NCBI GenBank assembly: GCA_902464195.1
Contig: CABQJB010000027.1
Location: forward strand, 1-15,142
From: an uncultured Megasphaera sp.
Lineage (GTDB): Bacteria; Bacillota; Negativicutes; Veillonellales; Megasphaeraceae
DNA: 15,142 nt
Direction of reading: 5' to 3'
Below, one piece after another: positions 1-8,362 of this stretch. The notes beneath the pieces were generated by a model. It did no database searches. It saw only the letters and a list, made by a program, of their open reading frames with translations, and was not told the DNA's origin. The translations under genes were made by a program, and so were the position numbers. Each line of letters starts with the position of its first letter. Within the stretch, counting starts at the first letter, position 1.

Positions 1-2277
1 CTCCGGGGCATCGTCGTCTATCCGAAACTGGTAAGCCACATCGACATCGGCCGCGATACGTCCCTGGCTGCTGTCGATTACGCCATGGAACACGACCGGC
101 AGCTCCTGGTAGCGACCCAGGTCGATGAAAATGAAGATAATCCGGGCTTTGATGATGTCTATACCATCGGCTGCCTGGTCAAAATCGAACAGCTCCTGCG
201 CATGCCTGGCGGCCTGGTCCGCATCCTGGTCAACGGCATTTCCCGCGTCCGCATGCAGGGCTTTTCCCAGAAAGCTGATTACCTCGAAGGGGCTGCCGTC
301 AAAGTGGCTGAAATCAGCCGCAACGAAGTCGAAGAAGAAGCCCTGCGCCGGGTCGTCCTCAAGCGGCTCCTGGACTGGCTGGGCAATCTCCGCGATGGCG
401 AAGAAGCCAGCGAAAATGCCAAGAACATCGATGAACCGGGTGTCCTGGCTGACTTTGCTGCGTCCCAGCTGCCCCTGCGTCTGGTCATCCGCCAGCAGCT
501 CCTGGAAACGGCCGATGTCGAAGCCCGTTTGCGCCGCATTGCGTCGCTCCTGGATACGGAAGTCGACATTGCCAACCTGGAATCGAAGCTGAACATGGAA
601 GTCCGCGGCAAGATGGACCAGCAGCAGAAAGAATACTACCTGCGGGAAAAAATCAAGGCCATCCATGAAGAATTGGGTGATAAAGTCGATAAGGATACGG
701 AAGTCCAGGAACTCCGTGACAAGATCAAGAAGATGAAGCTTGATAAAGAAATCGAAACGGCCCTGCTCAAAGAAGTGGACCGCCTCGACTCCATGCCGCC
801 TATGATGGCGGAATCGGCCATCATCCGTACCTATCTCGACTGGGCCATGGCCCTTCCCTGGAAGAAGGAAACCAAGGACCGCCTGGACCTCAACGAAGCA
901 CAGAAAGTCCTCGACGAAGACCATTACGGCCTGAAGAAAGTCAAAGACCGTATCATCGAATATTTAGCCGTCAAACAGCTGACGCACAGCCTGAAAGGGC
1001 CGATTCTCTGTTTCGTCGGGCCTCCGGGCACGGGTAAGACGAGTATTGCCAAGTCCATCGCCCGGGCCATGAACCGTAAGTACGTCCGCGTATCCCTGGG
1101 CGGCGTCCGCGATGAAGCCGAAATCCGCGGCCATCGCCGGACCTACATCGGTGCCCTGCCGGGCCGTATCCTGGCTGGCATGAAACAGGCCGGCGTCAAG
1201 AACCCGGTCTTCCTCCTCGACGAAATCGACAAGATGACTTCCGACATGCGCGGTGACCCGTCGTCAGCCCTGTTGGAAGTCCTCGACCCGGAACAGAATA
1301 ATACTTTCAGTGACCATTTCCTGGAACTGCCCTTCGACTTGTCGAAAGTTTTCTGGATCACGACGGCCAACGTCCTCAGCGATATTCCCCGTCCCCTCAT
1401 GGACCGTATGGAAATCATCGACTTCACGAGTTATACGGAAGAAGAGAAAGTTCAGATCGCCAAACGCTACTTGGTACCGAAACAGATCAAAGAAAACGGA
1501 CTCAAACCGAGTCAGGCCAAGTTCTCTGACGCCGTCCTGCGCCATATCATTGAAGGCTATACGCGTGAATCGGGCGTCCGCAACCTGGAAAAGACCATCG
1601 GCACGGTTTGCCGCCGTATCGGCAAGTCCCTGCTCATGAACGACGAAGTACCGCTCAGTGTCTCCGTCAAGAACCTGGAAAAACTGCTCGGCCCCGTCAA
1701 ATTCCTGCCGGAAACGGTCCACAAGGACGACGAAGTCGGTATCGTTACCGGCATGGCCTGGACCCAGGTCGGCGGCGAAGTCCTGGAAACGGAAGCCGTT
1801 GCCGTCAAGGGCAAAGGCCGCCTGCTGCTTACAGGCCAACTCGGTGATGTCATGAAGGAATCGGCCGAAGCCGGCGTGACCTATGTCCGCAGCCGGGCCG
1901 ATGTCCTGGGCATCGATGCCGATTTTTACGCCAACATGGACTTGCACATCCACCTGCCTGAAGGGGCTATCCCCAAAGACGGTCCGTCGGCAGGCATCAC
2001 CATGGCTACGGCGATTACGTCGGCCCTGACGGGTAAAGCCGTCCGCCACGACGTGGCCATGACCGGTGAAATCACGCTGCGTGGGACCGTCCTGCCCGTA
2101 GGGGGCATCAAGGAAAAGGTCATCGCTGCCCATCGGGCTGGCATCAAGAAAATCCTCCTGCCTGAAGAAAACAAGCGCGACATGGATGAAGTGCCGCAGT
2201 CGGTCAAAAAAGACGTCAAATTCGTCTTCGTTCACCATATGGATGAAGTGCTGGCTCAGGCACTGGTGAAGTCCTGA
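1..2277 (+). CDS. lon: ATP-dependent protease Lon, 5'-truncated by window edge
   Basis: Cytosolic AAA+ serine protease that unfolds and degrades damaged and regulatory proteins. The frame is open from base 1 and the first visible residues (LRGIVVYPKLV) match the start of the Lon N-terminal domain, so only about 10-15 residues are missing; the ATG at 85 is internal. The visible 758 residues hold the substrate-binding N-domain (about 1-185), a charged helical linker, the AAA+ module with Walker A GPPGTGKT at 340-347 and Walker B FLLDEID at 404-410, and the C-terminal protease domain. Catalytic Ser663 (GPSAG) and Lys706 (GGIKEK) are 43 residues apart, the same spacing as S679/K722 of E. coli Lon. 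The stop overlaps the ysxC start (TGATG), so the two are probably translationally coupled. The promoter lies outside the window. The residue set looks complete for an active enzyme. Confidence 0.97.
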   Translation, partial: LRGIVVYPKLVSHIDIGRDTSLAAVDYAMEHDRQLLVATQVDENEDNPGFDDVYTIGCLVKIEQLLRMPGGLVRILVNGISRVRMQGFSQKADYLEGAAVKVAEISRNEVEEEALRRVVLKRLLDWLGNLRDGEEASENAKNIDEPGVLADFAASQLPLRLVIRQQLLETADVEARLRRIASLLDTEVDIANLESKLNMEVRGKMDQQQKEYYLREKIKAIHEELGDKVDKDTEVQELRDKIKKMKLDKEIETALLKEVDRLDSMPPMMAESAIIRTYLDWAMALPWKKETKDRLDLNEAQKVLDEDHYGLKKVKDRIIEYLAVKQLTHSLKGPILCFVGPPGTGKTSIAKSIARAMNRKYVRVSLGGVRDEAEIRGHRRTYIGALPGRILAGMKQAGVKNPVFLLDEIDKMTSDMRGDPSSALLEVLDPEQNNTFSDHFLELPFDLSKVFWITTANVLSDIPRPLMDRMEIIDFTSYTEEEKVQIAKRYLVPKQIKENGLKPSQAKFSDAVLRHIIEGYTRESGVRNLEKTIGTVCRRIGKSLLMNDEVPLSVSVKNLEKLLGPVKFLPETVHKDDEVGIVTGMAWTQVGGEVLETEAVAVKGKGRLLLTGQLGDVMKESAEAGVTYVRSRADVLGIDADFYANMDLHIHLPEGAIPKDGPSAGITMATAITSALTGKAVRHDVAMTGEITLRGTVLPVGGIKEKVIAAHRAGIKKILLPEENKRDMDEVPQSVKKDVKFVFVHHMDEVLAQALVKS

Positions 2278-2912
2278 TGGCTTCGTATGACATCATCAAG
2301 GCGGCCTATGCCACGACGGCTGTCCGCCGCGACCAGTACCCCGAAGGGAACATGCCGGAAGTCGCATTCCTCGGCCGTTCCAACGTCGGTAAATCGAGCC
2401 TGATCAATTCCCTGTGCAACCATCGCGGCCTGGCCCGCGTCAGCGGCGCCCCGGGGAAGACACAGACCATCAACTACTTCAGCGCAGCCCTGCGGCGGCG
2501 CGATGAAGTAGAAGGGGAGCAGCGCCTGCCGTTCTACTTAGTCGACCTGCCGGGCTATGGCTTTGCCAAGACCGGCGGCAGGAACCGCGACATGTGGAGC
2601 GCTTTCATCGGCGAATACGTCACGCAGTCGCCGAACCTCTGCGTCCTCTGCCTGCTCGTCGACCTGCGCCATCCCGGCCTTGCCATCGACCAGCAGGCCT
2701 ATGACTGGCTGGCCGGTGCCGGCGTTCCCCTGCAGATCGTAGGGACCAAGGCGGACAAACTCAAAGCCAATGAAAAGAACCGCAACCTGGCCCAGCTCAA
2801 CAAACTCTTCCCGTCAGACCGGCCGGCCCTGGCCTATTCATCGCTAAAACGCGACGGCTTCGGCCCCCTGGCAAAGAACCTCTTCGAACGGGTGCTGGCC
2901 GTTAGCCGGTAG
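2277..2912 (+). CDS. ysxC: Ribosome biogenesis GTP-binding protein YsxC/YihA (EngB)
   Basis: TRAFAC-class GTPase of 211 aa, the usual length of the EngB family, needed for late assembly of the large ribosomal subunit. Visible motifs: G1 P-loop GRSNVGKSS at 33-41, the G2 region around KTQTINYF (61-68), G3 DLPGYG at 90-95, G4 TKAD at 157-160, and a G5-like SSLK near the C-terminus. The ATG shares its A with the lon stop codon, so translation probably continues from lon; no separate promoter is seen. The lon-ysxC order is the same as in Bacillus, which supports the call. A hairpin-rich repeat region and a terminator follow. Confidence 0.96.
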   Translation: MASYDIIKAAYATTAVRRDQYPEGNMPEVAFLGRSNVGKSSLINSLCNHRGLARVSGAPGKTQTINYFSAALRRRDEVEGEQRLPFYLVDLPGYGFAKTGGRNRDMWSAFIGEYVTQSPNLCVLCLLVDLRHPGLAIDQQAYDWLAGAGVPLQIVGTKADKLKANEKNRNLAQLNKLFPSDRPALAYSSLKRDGFGPLAKNLFERVLAVSR

Positions 2913-2949
2913 CAGTCAGCTGTCATGGGGGATTCTCTCAACAAACAGG

Positions 2950-2996
2950 TTAGGAAATCGTACATTTCCTAAGCGGGCCGCCCTGTGGGACGGCCC
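2950..2996. repeat. Two adjacent intergenic hairpins, remnant-like repeat
   Basis: After ysxC come two inverted repeats. The first is TTAGGAAAT (2950-2958) with ATTTCCTAA (2964-2972), a 9-bp perfect stem with a 5-nt loop. The second is GGGCCGCCC (2975-2983) with GGGACGGCCC (2987-2996), paired except for one bulged A around a TGT loop. Neither is followed by a T tract, so they are not obvious terminators. They precede the heptamer array at 3004 and may be part of the same composite element; a GGGCGCCCC-type sequence also precedes the array at 12455. Function unknown. Confidence 0.6.
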
Positions 2997-3003
2997 CTAC
3001 GAA

Positions 3004-3038
3004 CCACTAGCCACGAGCCACGAGCCACTAACCACTAA
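3004..3038 (+). repeat. Heptamer array, 5 units of CCAC(T/G)A(G/A)
   Basis: Five consecutive 7-bp units in perfect phase: CCACTAG, CCACGAG, CCACGAG, CCACTAA, CCACTAA. The last unit runs into the A tract of the terminator at 3037-3072. The same unit recurs at 9178-9212, 11554-11574, 12361-12489 and 13110-13187, so this is one member of an interspersed family. Confidence 0.85.
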
Positions 3039-3072
3039 AAAGGGGCTGTCTTCAAAGGACAGCCCCTTTTTT
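3037..3072 (+). terminator. Intrinsic terminator after ysxC
   Basis: A tract, then GGGGCTGTC (3042-3050), a 7-nt loop, GACAGCCCC (3058-3066) and six T (3067-3072). With A's before and T's after, it could work on both strands. It ends the lon-ysxC transcript and shares a GCTGTCTT core with the hairpins at 9216 and 13081. Confidence 0.9.
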
Positions 3073-3101
3073 GCGCCCTTGACAAAGAACAATCTTTCTA
3101 G

Positions 3102-3130
3102 TTGGCTTCATTAAGCGAAAGTGGTATAAT
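3102..3130 (+). promoter_or_regulatory. Predicted sigma-70 type promoter of the thioredoxin operon
   Basis: TTGGCT at 3102-3107 and a perfect TATAAT at 3125-3130, with a 17-bp spacer. It lies just after the upstream terminator and 40 bp before the thioredoxin start. A TTGACA at 3079-3084 is 40 bp from this -10 box, too far to be its partner. Confidence 0.7.
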
Positions 3131-3170
3131 GAATTTGATTTACATCGGCCAGATAGGAGGTTGTATAATC

Positions 3171-3542
3171 ATGGCAGTAGTTTCGATTGACAGTGATGCC
3201 GATTTTTCTGTGAAAGTCCTTCACCAGCCGGGCATTGTCATCGCAGACTTCTGGGCTCCCTGGTGCGAGCCGTGCAAGATGGTTCATTCAGAAATCAGCC
3301 AGGCTGCCGCGAATTTTGGCGATGCTGTGAAAGTAGTACGCATCAATGTCGATACGATGCGGAATATTGCCGAAAAATATGAAATCATGGCGGTTCCGAC
3401 ATTATTGTTCTTTAAAGGCGGTAAGCCACTCAAACGCATTATCGGCTATGCCTCGCAGGCGGAAATCAGCAAGTTCCTGGCGTCTGTCGTAGCAGAAAGC
3501 AAGGCTGCCGGTTTTGACAACAAAAATATTGGGATGATATAA
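3171..3542 (+). CDS. Thioredoxin
   Basis: Small cytosolic thiol-disulfide oxidoreductase of 123 aa. It has the WAPWCEPC active site with Cys32 and Cys35 (a Glu replaces the usual Gly between them), the conserved FWAPW strand end, and the cis-proline loop VPT with Pro76. The last 18 or so residues extend a little past the usual thioredoxin end. The start is set at ATG 3171 because AGGAGG sits at 3155-3160; the in-frame TTG at 3102 lies inside the -35 box and cannot be the start of this transcript. It is first in a likely operon with the glycosyltransferase and perhaps the NlpC/P60 gene. Whether it is the main thioredoxin or a specialised one cannot be told from the window, so no symbol is given. 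Confidence 0.92.
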   Translation: MAVVSIDSDADFSVKVLHQPGIVIADFWAPWCEPCKMVHSEISQAAANFGDAVKVVRINVDTMRNIAEKYEIMAVPTLLFFKGGKPLKRIIGYASQAEISKFLASVVAESKAAGFDNKNIGMI

Positions 3543-4505
3543 TTGAATTTAGAAACGAGAGGGACGGAACGACAATTATTGTCTATTGTCGTTCCTGTAT
3601 ACAATGAACAGCCGAACATTGAGAAATTCTATGAAGAGGCGACGAAAGCCGCAGCGACACTCGATATGGATTATGAAATCATCTTTGTTGACGACGGTTC
3701 TAAAGATGCAACGCCCCTCATCCTCAGCCGCTTGACTCAGCAGGATGAACACGTGCGGGCCTTTATCCTGGCCCGCAACTTCGGCCATCAGCTGGCCATT
3801 ACCTGCGGCATGGATCATGCCCTTGGCGACGCCGTTATCACCATGGATGGTGATTTGCAGCATCCGCCGTCGATGATTCCCGAATTAGTCCAGAAATGGC
3901 GCGAAGGCAACGACGTCGTCCAGACCATACGGGAAGCGACGGACGATGCGGGCTTCCTCAAGCGCATGACGTCGAAATGGTATTACCGCATACTGAATGC
4001 CGTATCTCCGGTCCACATCACACCGGGCGGATCCGACTTCCGCCTCATCGATAAGCGGGTCCTGGAAACATTCAAGCAGTTCCGGGAACACGACCGTTTC
4101 ATCCGCGGCCTCATCGGGGATATCGGCTACACACAGACTTTCATTCATTTCGTAGCACCGAAGCGTTATGCCGGGAAATCGAAATTTTCCATGCGCAAGA
4201 TGCTTCATTTTGCCCTGGACGGGATCATGGCCTATTCCAAGATTCCCCTGCGGGTTTCCTTTTATGTCGGTATGCTGAGCGGCTTGTTGAGCCTGCTCAT
4301 GATTTTGCATGTCATTTATTGTAATATAATGGGCGAAGCCGTGCCGGGATGGACGACGACGATGATCGTCGACTGCCTGTTCAGCGGGTTCCAGCTCATT
4401 TTTATTGGTGTCATCGGAGAGTATATAGGACGTATATTTGAAGAGGTGAAACATAGGCCTCTGTATTGGCTGCGGGCTGAACTCGGCCAGCATAAAGACA
4501 GATAA
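3543..4505 (+). CDS. GT2 family glycosyltransferase, GtrB/ArnC-like, membrane-anchored
   Basis: A 320-aa inverting glycosyltransferase of the DPM1/GtrB/ArnC group, which typically moves a sugar from a nucleotide donor to undecaprenyl phosphate at the inner face of the membrane. The GT-A fold starts with SIVVPVYNE (14-22), followed by VDDGS (49-53) and the metal-binding DGD (102-104) in a MDGDLQHPP context. Two C-terminal hydrophobic segments (about 232-258 and 270-295) fit the GtrB topology. The start is inferred to be TTG 3543, immediately after the thioredoxin TAA in the same frame; the only Shine-Dalgarno-like sequence is a weak GGGATGA, and no other start gives a complete N-terminus. The product could modify a surface polysaccharide or lipid A; the sugar is not predictable. 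Confidence 0.9.
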   Translation: MNLETRGTERQLLSIVVPVYNEQPNIEKFYEEATKAAATLDMDYEIIFVDDGSKDATPLILSRLTQQDEHVRAFILARNFGHQLAITCGMDHALGDAVITMDGDLQHPPSMIPELVQKWREGNDVVQTIREATDDAGFLKRMTSKWYYRILNAVSPVHITPGGSDFRLIDKRVLETFKQFREHDRFIRGLIGDIGYTQTFIHFVAPKRYAGKSKFSMRKMLHFALDGIMAYSKIPLRVSFYVGMLSGLLSLLMILHVIYCNIMGEAVPGWTTTMIVDCLFSGFQLIFIGVIGEYIGRIFEEVKHRPLYWLRAELGQHKDR

Positions 4506-4547
4506 GAACGGTGCGTTGTATGGCCTTCGAGACAGAGAGGAGTATTT

Positions 4548-5291
4548 ATGTGGAAAAAAATCAGTAAAGTTTGGATATTTGCCGCACTTTTCGTTTTTGC
4601 CGCACTGCCGGCACTGGCTGCTTCTCCATTAACGATTGGCAGCCGGGGCGATGAAGTCCGTTCGATTCAGCAGATTCTTCGCAGTAAAGGCTACCGGGTC
4701 AATGTCAACGGTGTTTACACCAACGATACGGCGCGGGCTGTATCACAGTATCAGAAGGATAAGAAAATCCAGGTCAGCGGCAAAGTCGGCGGCTGGACCT
4801 ATTATCTCCTGACAGGCAATCGTTCCATGCTGCCGCCTAAGCCGGTCATGAAGAAAAGCCAGGGCACGCGCTTCAACAATGGCGCTATCAGCAAATACCG
4901 TCATTTCAGCGGCGGCGATGCTTTCGGCAACCAGTTGGTCAATTCGGCTTATCAGTATCTCGGTATCCCTTATGTTTTCGGCGGCAATACGCCGGCTGAA
5001 GGCTTTGACTGCTCAGGCTTTACGAAATATGTCTTTTCCCATAATGGCATCAACCTGCCGCGCCTGGCCGATGAACAATATGAAGTGGGCCAGCGGGTCC
5101 GCCGCAGCGAACTCATGCCGGGCGATTTGGTCTTCTTCACGACATATGAACCGGGTGTATCCCATACGGGCATCTATGTCGGCAACAATAATTTCATCAG
5201 TGCCACCAGTAGTGGCGGTATCCGCGTAGACAGCCTCGACAGCGGCTATTGGTCGCCGCGCTATGTCGGTGCTACACGGGTCCGGAGATAG
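4548..5291 (+). CDS. Secreted NlpC/P60 peptidoglycan hydrolase with PG-binding domain
   Basis: 247 aa. It has an N-terminal signal peptide (MWKKISKVW, then a hydrophobic run ending ALAA near residue 25), a PG_binding_1 domain (about 28-90, GSRGDEVRSIQQILRSKGY) and a C-terminal NlpC/P60 domain (about 125-247). Such enzymes cut cell-wall stem peptides, usually the D-Glu to diamino acid bond. Cys155 (FDCSG) and His206 (SHTGIYVG) are the catalytic pair. The third polar residue, a His in E. coli Spr (FVHAS), is Ser218 here (FISAT). GAGAGGAG at 4535-4542 is a strong ribosome binding site 5 nt before the ATG. The gene follows the glycosyltransferase by 42 bp, so co-transcription from 3102 is likely, and a hairpin follows. 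Confidence 0.93.
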   Translation: MWKKISKVWIFAALFVFAALPALAASPLTIGSRGDEVRSIQQILRSKGYRVNVNGVYTNDTARAVSQYQKDKKIQVSGKVGGWTYYLLTGNRSMLPPKPVMKKSQGTRFNNGAISKYRHFSGGDAFGNQLVNSAYQYLGIPYVFGGNTPAEGFDCSGFTKYVFSHNGINLPRLADEQYEVGQRVRRSELMPGDLVFFTTYEPGVSHTGIYVGNNNFISATSSGGIRVDSLDSGYWSPRYVGATRVRR

Positions 5292-5298
5292 GCAAACT

Positions 5299-5331
5299 GG
5301 CTAGGGAACAGTCGTCCTCTAGCCTTTCCTT
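5299..5331 (+). terminator. Probable intrinsic terminator after the NlpC/P60 gene
   Basis: GGCTAGGG (5299-5306) pairs with CTCTAGCC (5317-5324), one pair being G-T, around a 10-nt loop. It is followed by the imperfect T-rich tract TTTCCTT. The loop is long and the tract interrupted, so efficiency is uncertain. Confidence 0.5.
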
Positions 5332-5370
5332 ATACAACCGGACTGGGAGATAAAAAATAACAAGAAAAGG

Positions 5371-5400
5371 TTGCCGAACAGGGGGAAATGAGCGTATAAT
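5371..5400 (+). promoter_or_regulatory. Predicted promoter of the alaS operon
   Basis: TTGCCG at 5371-5376, an 18-bp spacer and a perfect TATAAT at 5395-5400. It predicts a start near 5407 and a leader of only about 34 nt before alaS, too short for a T-box. The alaS ribosome binding site GAGGGAG is at 5424-5430. Confidence 0.7.
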
Positions 5401-5440
5401 TTTCCCATGTAGAAAGATATTTAGAGGGAGTGTTTACTAT

Positions 5441-8050
5441 ATGAAGTATATGACGGGTAATGAAATCCGCAAAGCCTATTTACAGTTCTTTAAGAGCAAG
5501 GAGCACCTGATCCTGCACAGCTTTCCGCTCATTCCGGAAAACGACCCCAGCCTGCTCCTCATCGGCGCCGGCATGGCACCGCTCAAACCGTATTTCACGG
5601 GTAAGCTCGTACCGCCGTCGTACCGCGTCACGACGAGTCAGAAGTGTATCCGCACCGACGATATCGATAACGTAGGCCGTACAGCCCGTCACCATACGTT
5701 CTTTGAAATGCTGGGCAATTTCTCCTTTGGCAACTACTTCAAGAAAGAAGCCATTTCCTGGGCCTGGGAATTCCTGACCAAGGTCCTGGAACTGGATACG
5801 GATAAATTGTATGTCACCATCTATCCCGATGACAAAGAAGCCTATGACTACTGGCATAATATGATTGGCCTGGCTGACGAACGTATCTTCAAATTCGACG
5901 ATAACTTCTGGGAAATCGGCGAAGGCCCGTGCGGTCCGGACAGCGAAATCTTCTATGACCTCGGCCCGGAACGGGGCTGCGGCAAACCGACGTGTACCGT
6001 CGGCTGCGACTGCGACCGCTACCTGGAAATCTGGAACCTCGTCTTCACCCAGTACAACCGTACGAAAGATGGCAAGTACGAACCGCTGGCCAAGAAGAAC
6101 ATCGATACGGGCTGCGGTTTGGAACGACTGGCTTCGGTCATCCAGCAGAAAGAATCGAACTTTGAAACGGACCTCATCTTCCCGATCATTGAAAAAGTCA
6201 TCGCCATTTCCGGCGGCGATTACAATGATCCGCGCCAGAAGATGGCCATGAAGGTCATTGCCGACCATATCCGCGCCATTACCTTCATGATTTCCGATGG
6301 CATCCTGCCGTCCAACGAAGGCCGCGGCTACGTCCTGCGCCGTATCCTGCGACGTGCCGTCCGCTTTGGCCGCCTTTTGGGCATTAAGGACCTCTTCCTG
6401 GCAGGTCTCGTCGATACGGTATTGGACATCCTCGGCGATGAATATCCGGAAACGCGGGAACACGAAGCCCTCATCAAACAGATCATCAATACAGAAGAAA
6501 AACAGTTCAGCGCAACCCTGGCGCAGGGCATGGAACTGCTCAACGATATGATGGCCCATGTCGGCGACGACAAGGTCCTTACAGGGGCTGAAGTTTTCAA
6601 ACTCTACGATACGTATGGTTTCCCCATGGAACTGACCGAAGAAATCGCCGGCGAACAGGGATTCAAAGTCGATAAAGACGGCTTCCAGGAAGCCATGAAG
6701 GAACAGCAGGAACGGGCCCGCGCTGCCCATACCAAAGTATCGGCCAAAGTCGCTACGCCGGATACGACCAAGCTGGACCAGTCGAAACTGGTCAATGACG
6801 AATCGGCTGTCAAAGCGACGATTGCCATGCTCGGCAAAGAAGGCGTCGAAATCAGCGAAGCCCGCGATGGCCAGGAAGTAACAATCATCCTCGATGACAA
6901 CCCCTTCCATGCTGAAGGCGGCGGCCAGCTCAGCGATACGGGCATCCTCTGCGCTGCCGAAGGCAAGGCAAAGGTTACCGATGCCCAGGCCCTGCCCAAC
7001 GGCCTGGTATACCTCATCGCTGAAATCACAGAAGGCGTCCTGCGCACAGGCGATGCCGTCGATATCGCTGTCGACAAACAGCGCCATATGAATCTGGCCC
7101 GCAACCACACGGCAACGCACCTCTTGCAGGCTGCCCTGCGCAAGGTATTGGGCAATCACGTCAACCAGGCTGGATCCCTGGTCACACCGGACCACCTGCG
7201 TTTCGACTTTACCCATTTCTCGCCGGTCACGCAGGATGAACTGGATAAAATCGAAGCCATGGTCAATGAAGAAATCCTCAAGGCCGTTCCCGTCACTATC
7301 GAAGAAATGGCCCTTGATGCGGCTAAAGAAAAGGGCGCTATGGCCTTGTTCGGTGAAAAATACGGCGACATCGTCCGCGTCGTCTCCGTTGACGACTTCA
7401 GCTGCGAACTCTGTGGCGGCTCCCATGTGGCCAACACGTCGGTCATCGGCACCTTCCGCATCACCAGTGAAACCGGGACCGGCTCCGGTGTCCGCCGCAT
7501 CGAAGCTGTTACCGGTCCGGCAGCCCTCAAGCTGGCAAAGGATGAATCGCAGGAACTGCAGCAGCTGGCAGGCCTCATGAAAGCCAAGGTCAGCGATGCG
7601 CCGGCCAAACTGGAAGCCCTCCTGGCCCAGCTCAAAGATACGGAAAAAGAATTGGCCCAGCTCAAGAAAGATGCAGCCCTGTCCGATATGGACAGCATCC
7701 TGGCAGCCAAAGAGGATATTGGCGGCGTTCCCGTCGTCGCAGCTGTCGCTCAGGCTGATTCCATGGACAACCTGCGCGACCTGGCCGATACGGTCCTCGA
7801 CAAGCTCGGCAGCGGCGTCGTCCTCTTGGGTATGACGAATGGTGATAAAGTCAACTTCGTCTGCAAAGTCGCCAAGAGCGATACCAAGAAAGGCCTCCAT
7901 GCCGGCAAAATCATCAAAGCCGCTGCTCAGGCAGCTGGCGGCAATGGCGGCGGCCGTCCCGATATGGCCCAGGCCGGCGGCAAGGAACCGGAAAAATTGG
8001 GCGATGCCCTCAAAGCCGGTGCCGCAGCCGTACGCGATATGTTAGCATAA
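5441..8050 (+). CDS. alaS: Alanine-tRNA ligase
   Basis: 869 aa, the normal full length of bacterial AlaRS, a class II synthetase that charges tRNA-Ala and removes mischarged serine or glycine. The aminoacylation core is N-terminal (HHTFFEMLGNFSFG from residue 84). The editing domain carries the zinc/substrate residues His556 and His560 (NHTATHLL) and Cys658 and His662 (CELCGGSHV). A coiled-coil-rich segment around 700-745 leads to the C-Ala/DHHA1 domain with GGGRPDMAQAGG. All expected motifs are present. It leads a conserved Firmicutes cluster with ireB, ruvX and DUF1292, with 44 bp to the next gene, and has its own promoter. A short 5-bp hairpin (8055-8068) lies in that gap without a T tract. 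Confidence 0.98.
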   Translation: MKYMTGNEIRKAYLQFFKSKEHLILHSFPLIPENDPSLLLIGAGMAPLKPYFTGKLVPPSYRVTTSQKCIRTDDIDNVGRTARHHTFFEMLGNFSFGNYFKKEAISWAWEFLTKVLELDTDKLYVTIYPDDKEAYDYWHNMIGLADERIFKFDDNFWEIGEGPCGPDSEIFYDLGPERGCGKPTCTVGCDCDRYLEIWNLVFTQYNRTKDGKYEPLAKKNIDTGCGLERLASVIQQKESNFETDLIFPIIEKVIAISGGDYNDPRQKMAMKVIADHIRAITFMISDGILPSNEGRGYVLRRILRRAVRFGRLLGIKDLFLAGLVDTVLDILGDEYPETREHEALIKQIINTEEKQFSATLAQGMELLNDMMAHVGDDKVLTGAEVFKLYDTYGFPMELTEEIAGEQGFKVDKDGFQEAMKEQQERARAAHTKVSAKVATPDTTKLDQSKLVNDESAVKATIAMLGKEGVEISEARDGQEVTIILDDNPFHAEGGGQLSDTGILCAAEGKAKVTDAQALPNGLVYLIAEITEGVLRTGDAVDIAVDKQRHMNLARNHTATHLLQAALRKVLGNHVNQAGSLVTPDHLRFDFTHFSPVTQDELDKIEAMVNEEILKAVPVTIEEMALDAAKEKGAMALFGEKYGDIVRVVSVDDFSCELCGGSHVANTSVIGTFRITSETGTGSGVRRIEAVTGPAALKLAKDESQELQQLAGLMKAKVSDAPAKLEALLAQLKDTEKELAQLKKDAALSDMDSILAAKEDIGGVPVVAAVAQADSMDNLRDLADTVLDKLGSGVVLLGMTNGDKVNFVCKVAKSDTKKGLHAGKIIKAAAQAAGGNGGGRPDMAQAGGKEPEKLGDALKAGAAAVRDMLA

Positions 8051-8094
8051 ATTTTGGCAGTCATGCCAGTTGAATAAAAAGGATGTGAGTGAAC

Positions 8095-8355
8095 ATGGCA
8101 GTAAGCGACGAAACGATGATTATGCAAAACCGAAGTGAAGAACAGACCGTTGCATCCATGATTCTGGAAGATGTATATCACGCATTGGAAGAAAAAGGAT
8201 ACAACCCGATTAATCAGATCGTAGGCTATCTCCTGTCCGGTGACCCGACGTATATCACGAGCCACAACAATGCTCGCAGCAATATCCGGCGCATCGAACG
8301 GGATGAACTCATCGAAGAATTAGTCCGTTCGTACGTCAAACAGCACAATTTATAG
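8095..8355 (+). CDS. ireB: IreB family regulatory phosphoprotein (DUF965/UPF0297)
   Basis: 86 aa from ATG 8095. It matches the small IreB/YrzL family: the conserved block ILEDVYHALEEKGYNPINQI is followed by VGYLLSGDPTYITSH and the NARSNIRRIERDEL stretch. In Enterococcus faecalis, IreB is phosphorylated by the Ser/Thr kinase IreK on N-terminal threonines and affects cephalosporin resistance; here a threonine lies in the N-terminal SDET. GTG 8089, two codons upstream in frame, is an alternative start because AAGGA ends only 5 nt before it; the ATG is preferred by family length. It sits between alaS and ruvX as in Bacillus (alaS-yrzL-yrrK-yrzB). No kinase gene is in the window. Confidence 0.93.
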   Translation: MAVSDETMIMQNRSEEQTVASMILEDVYHALEEKGYNPINQIVGYLLSGDPTYITSHNNARSNIRRIERDELIEELVRSYVKQHNL

Positions 8356-8362
8356 GAGACAT

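Noticed and set aside
1264..2238. 324-codon open frame on the minus strand
   Set aside because: Antisense to the AAA+ and protease domains of lon; no ribosome binding site or recognisable domain.
3004..3038. CRISPR-like array from the short repeats
   Set aside because: Units are 7 bp in direct contact with no unique spacers, and no cas genes are present.
3079..3130. TTGACA at 3079 as -35 for TATAAT at 3125
   Set aside because: The spacer would be 40 bp; TTGGCT at 3102 gives 17 bp.
3102..3170. TTG 3102 as thioredoxin start (23 extra residues)
   Set aside because: The codon is inside the -35 box and upstream of the -10 TATAAT, so it would not be transcribed; ATG 3171 has AGGAGG.
5480..7900. 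806-codon open frame on the minus strand
   Set aside because: Exactly antisense to alaS, whose motifs are complete. Long antisense frames follow from the strong codon bias here, and the translation resembles no known domain.
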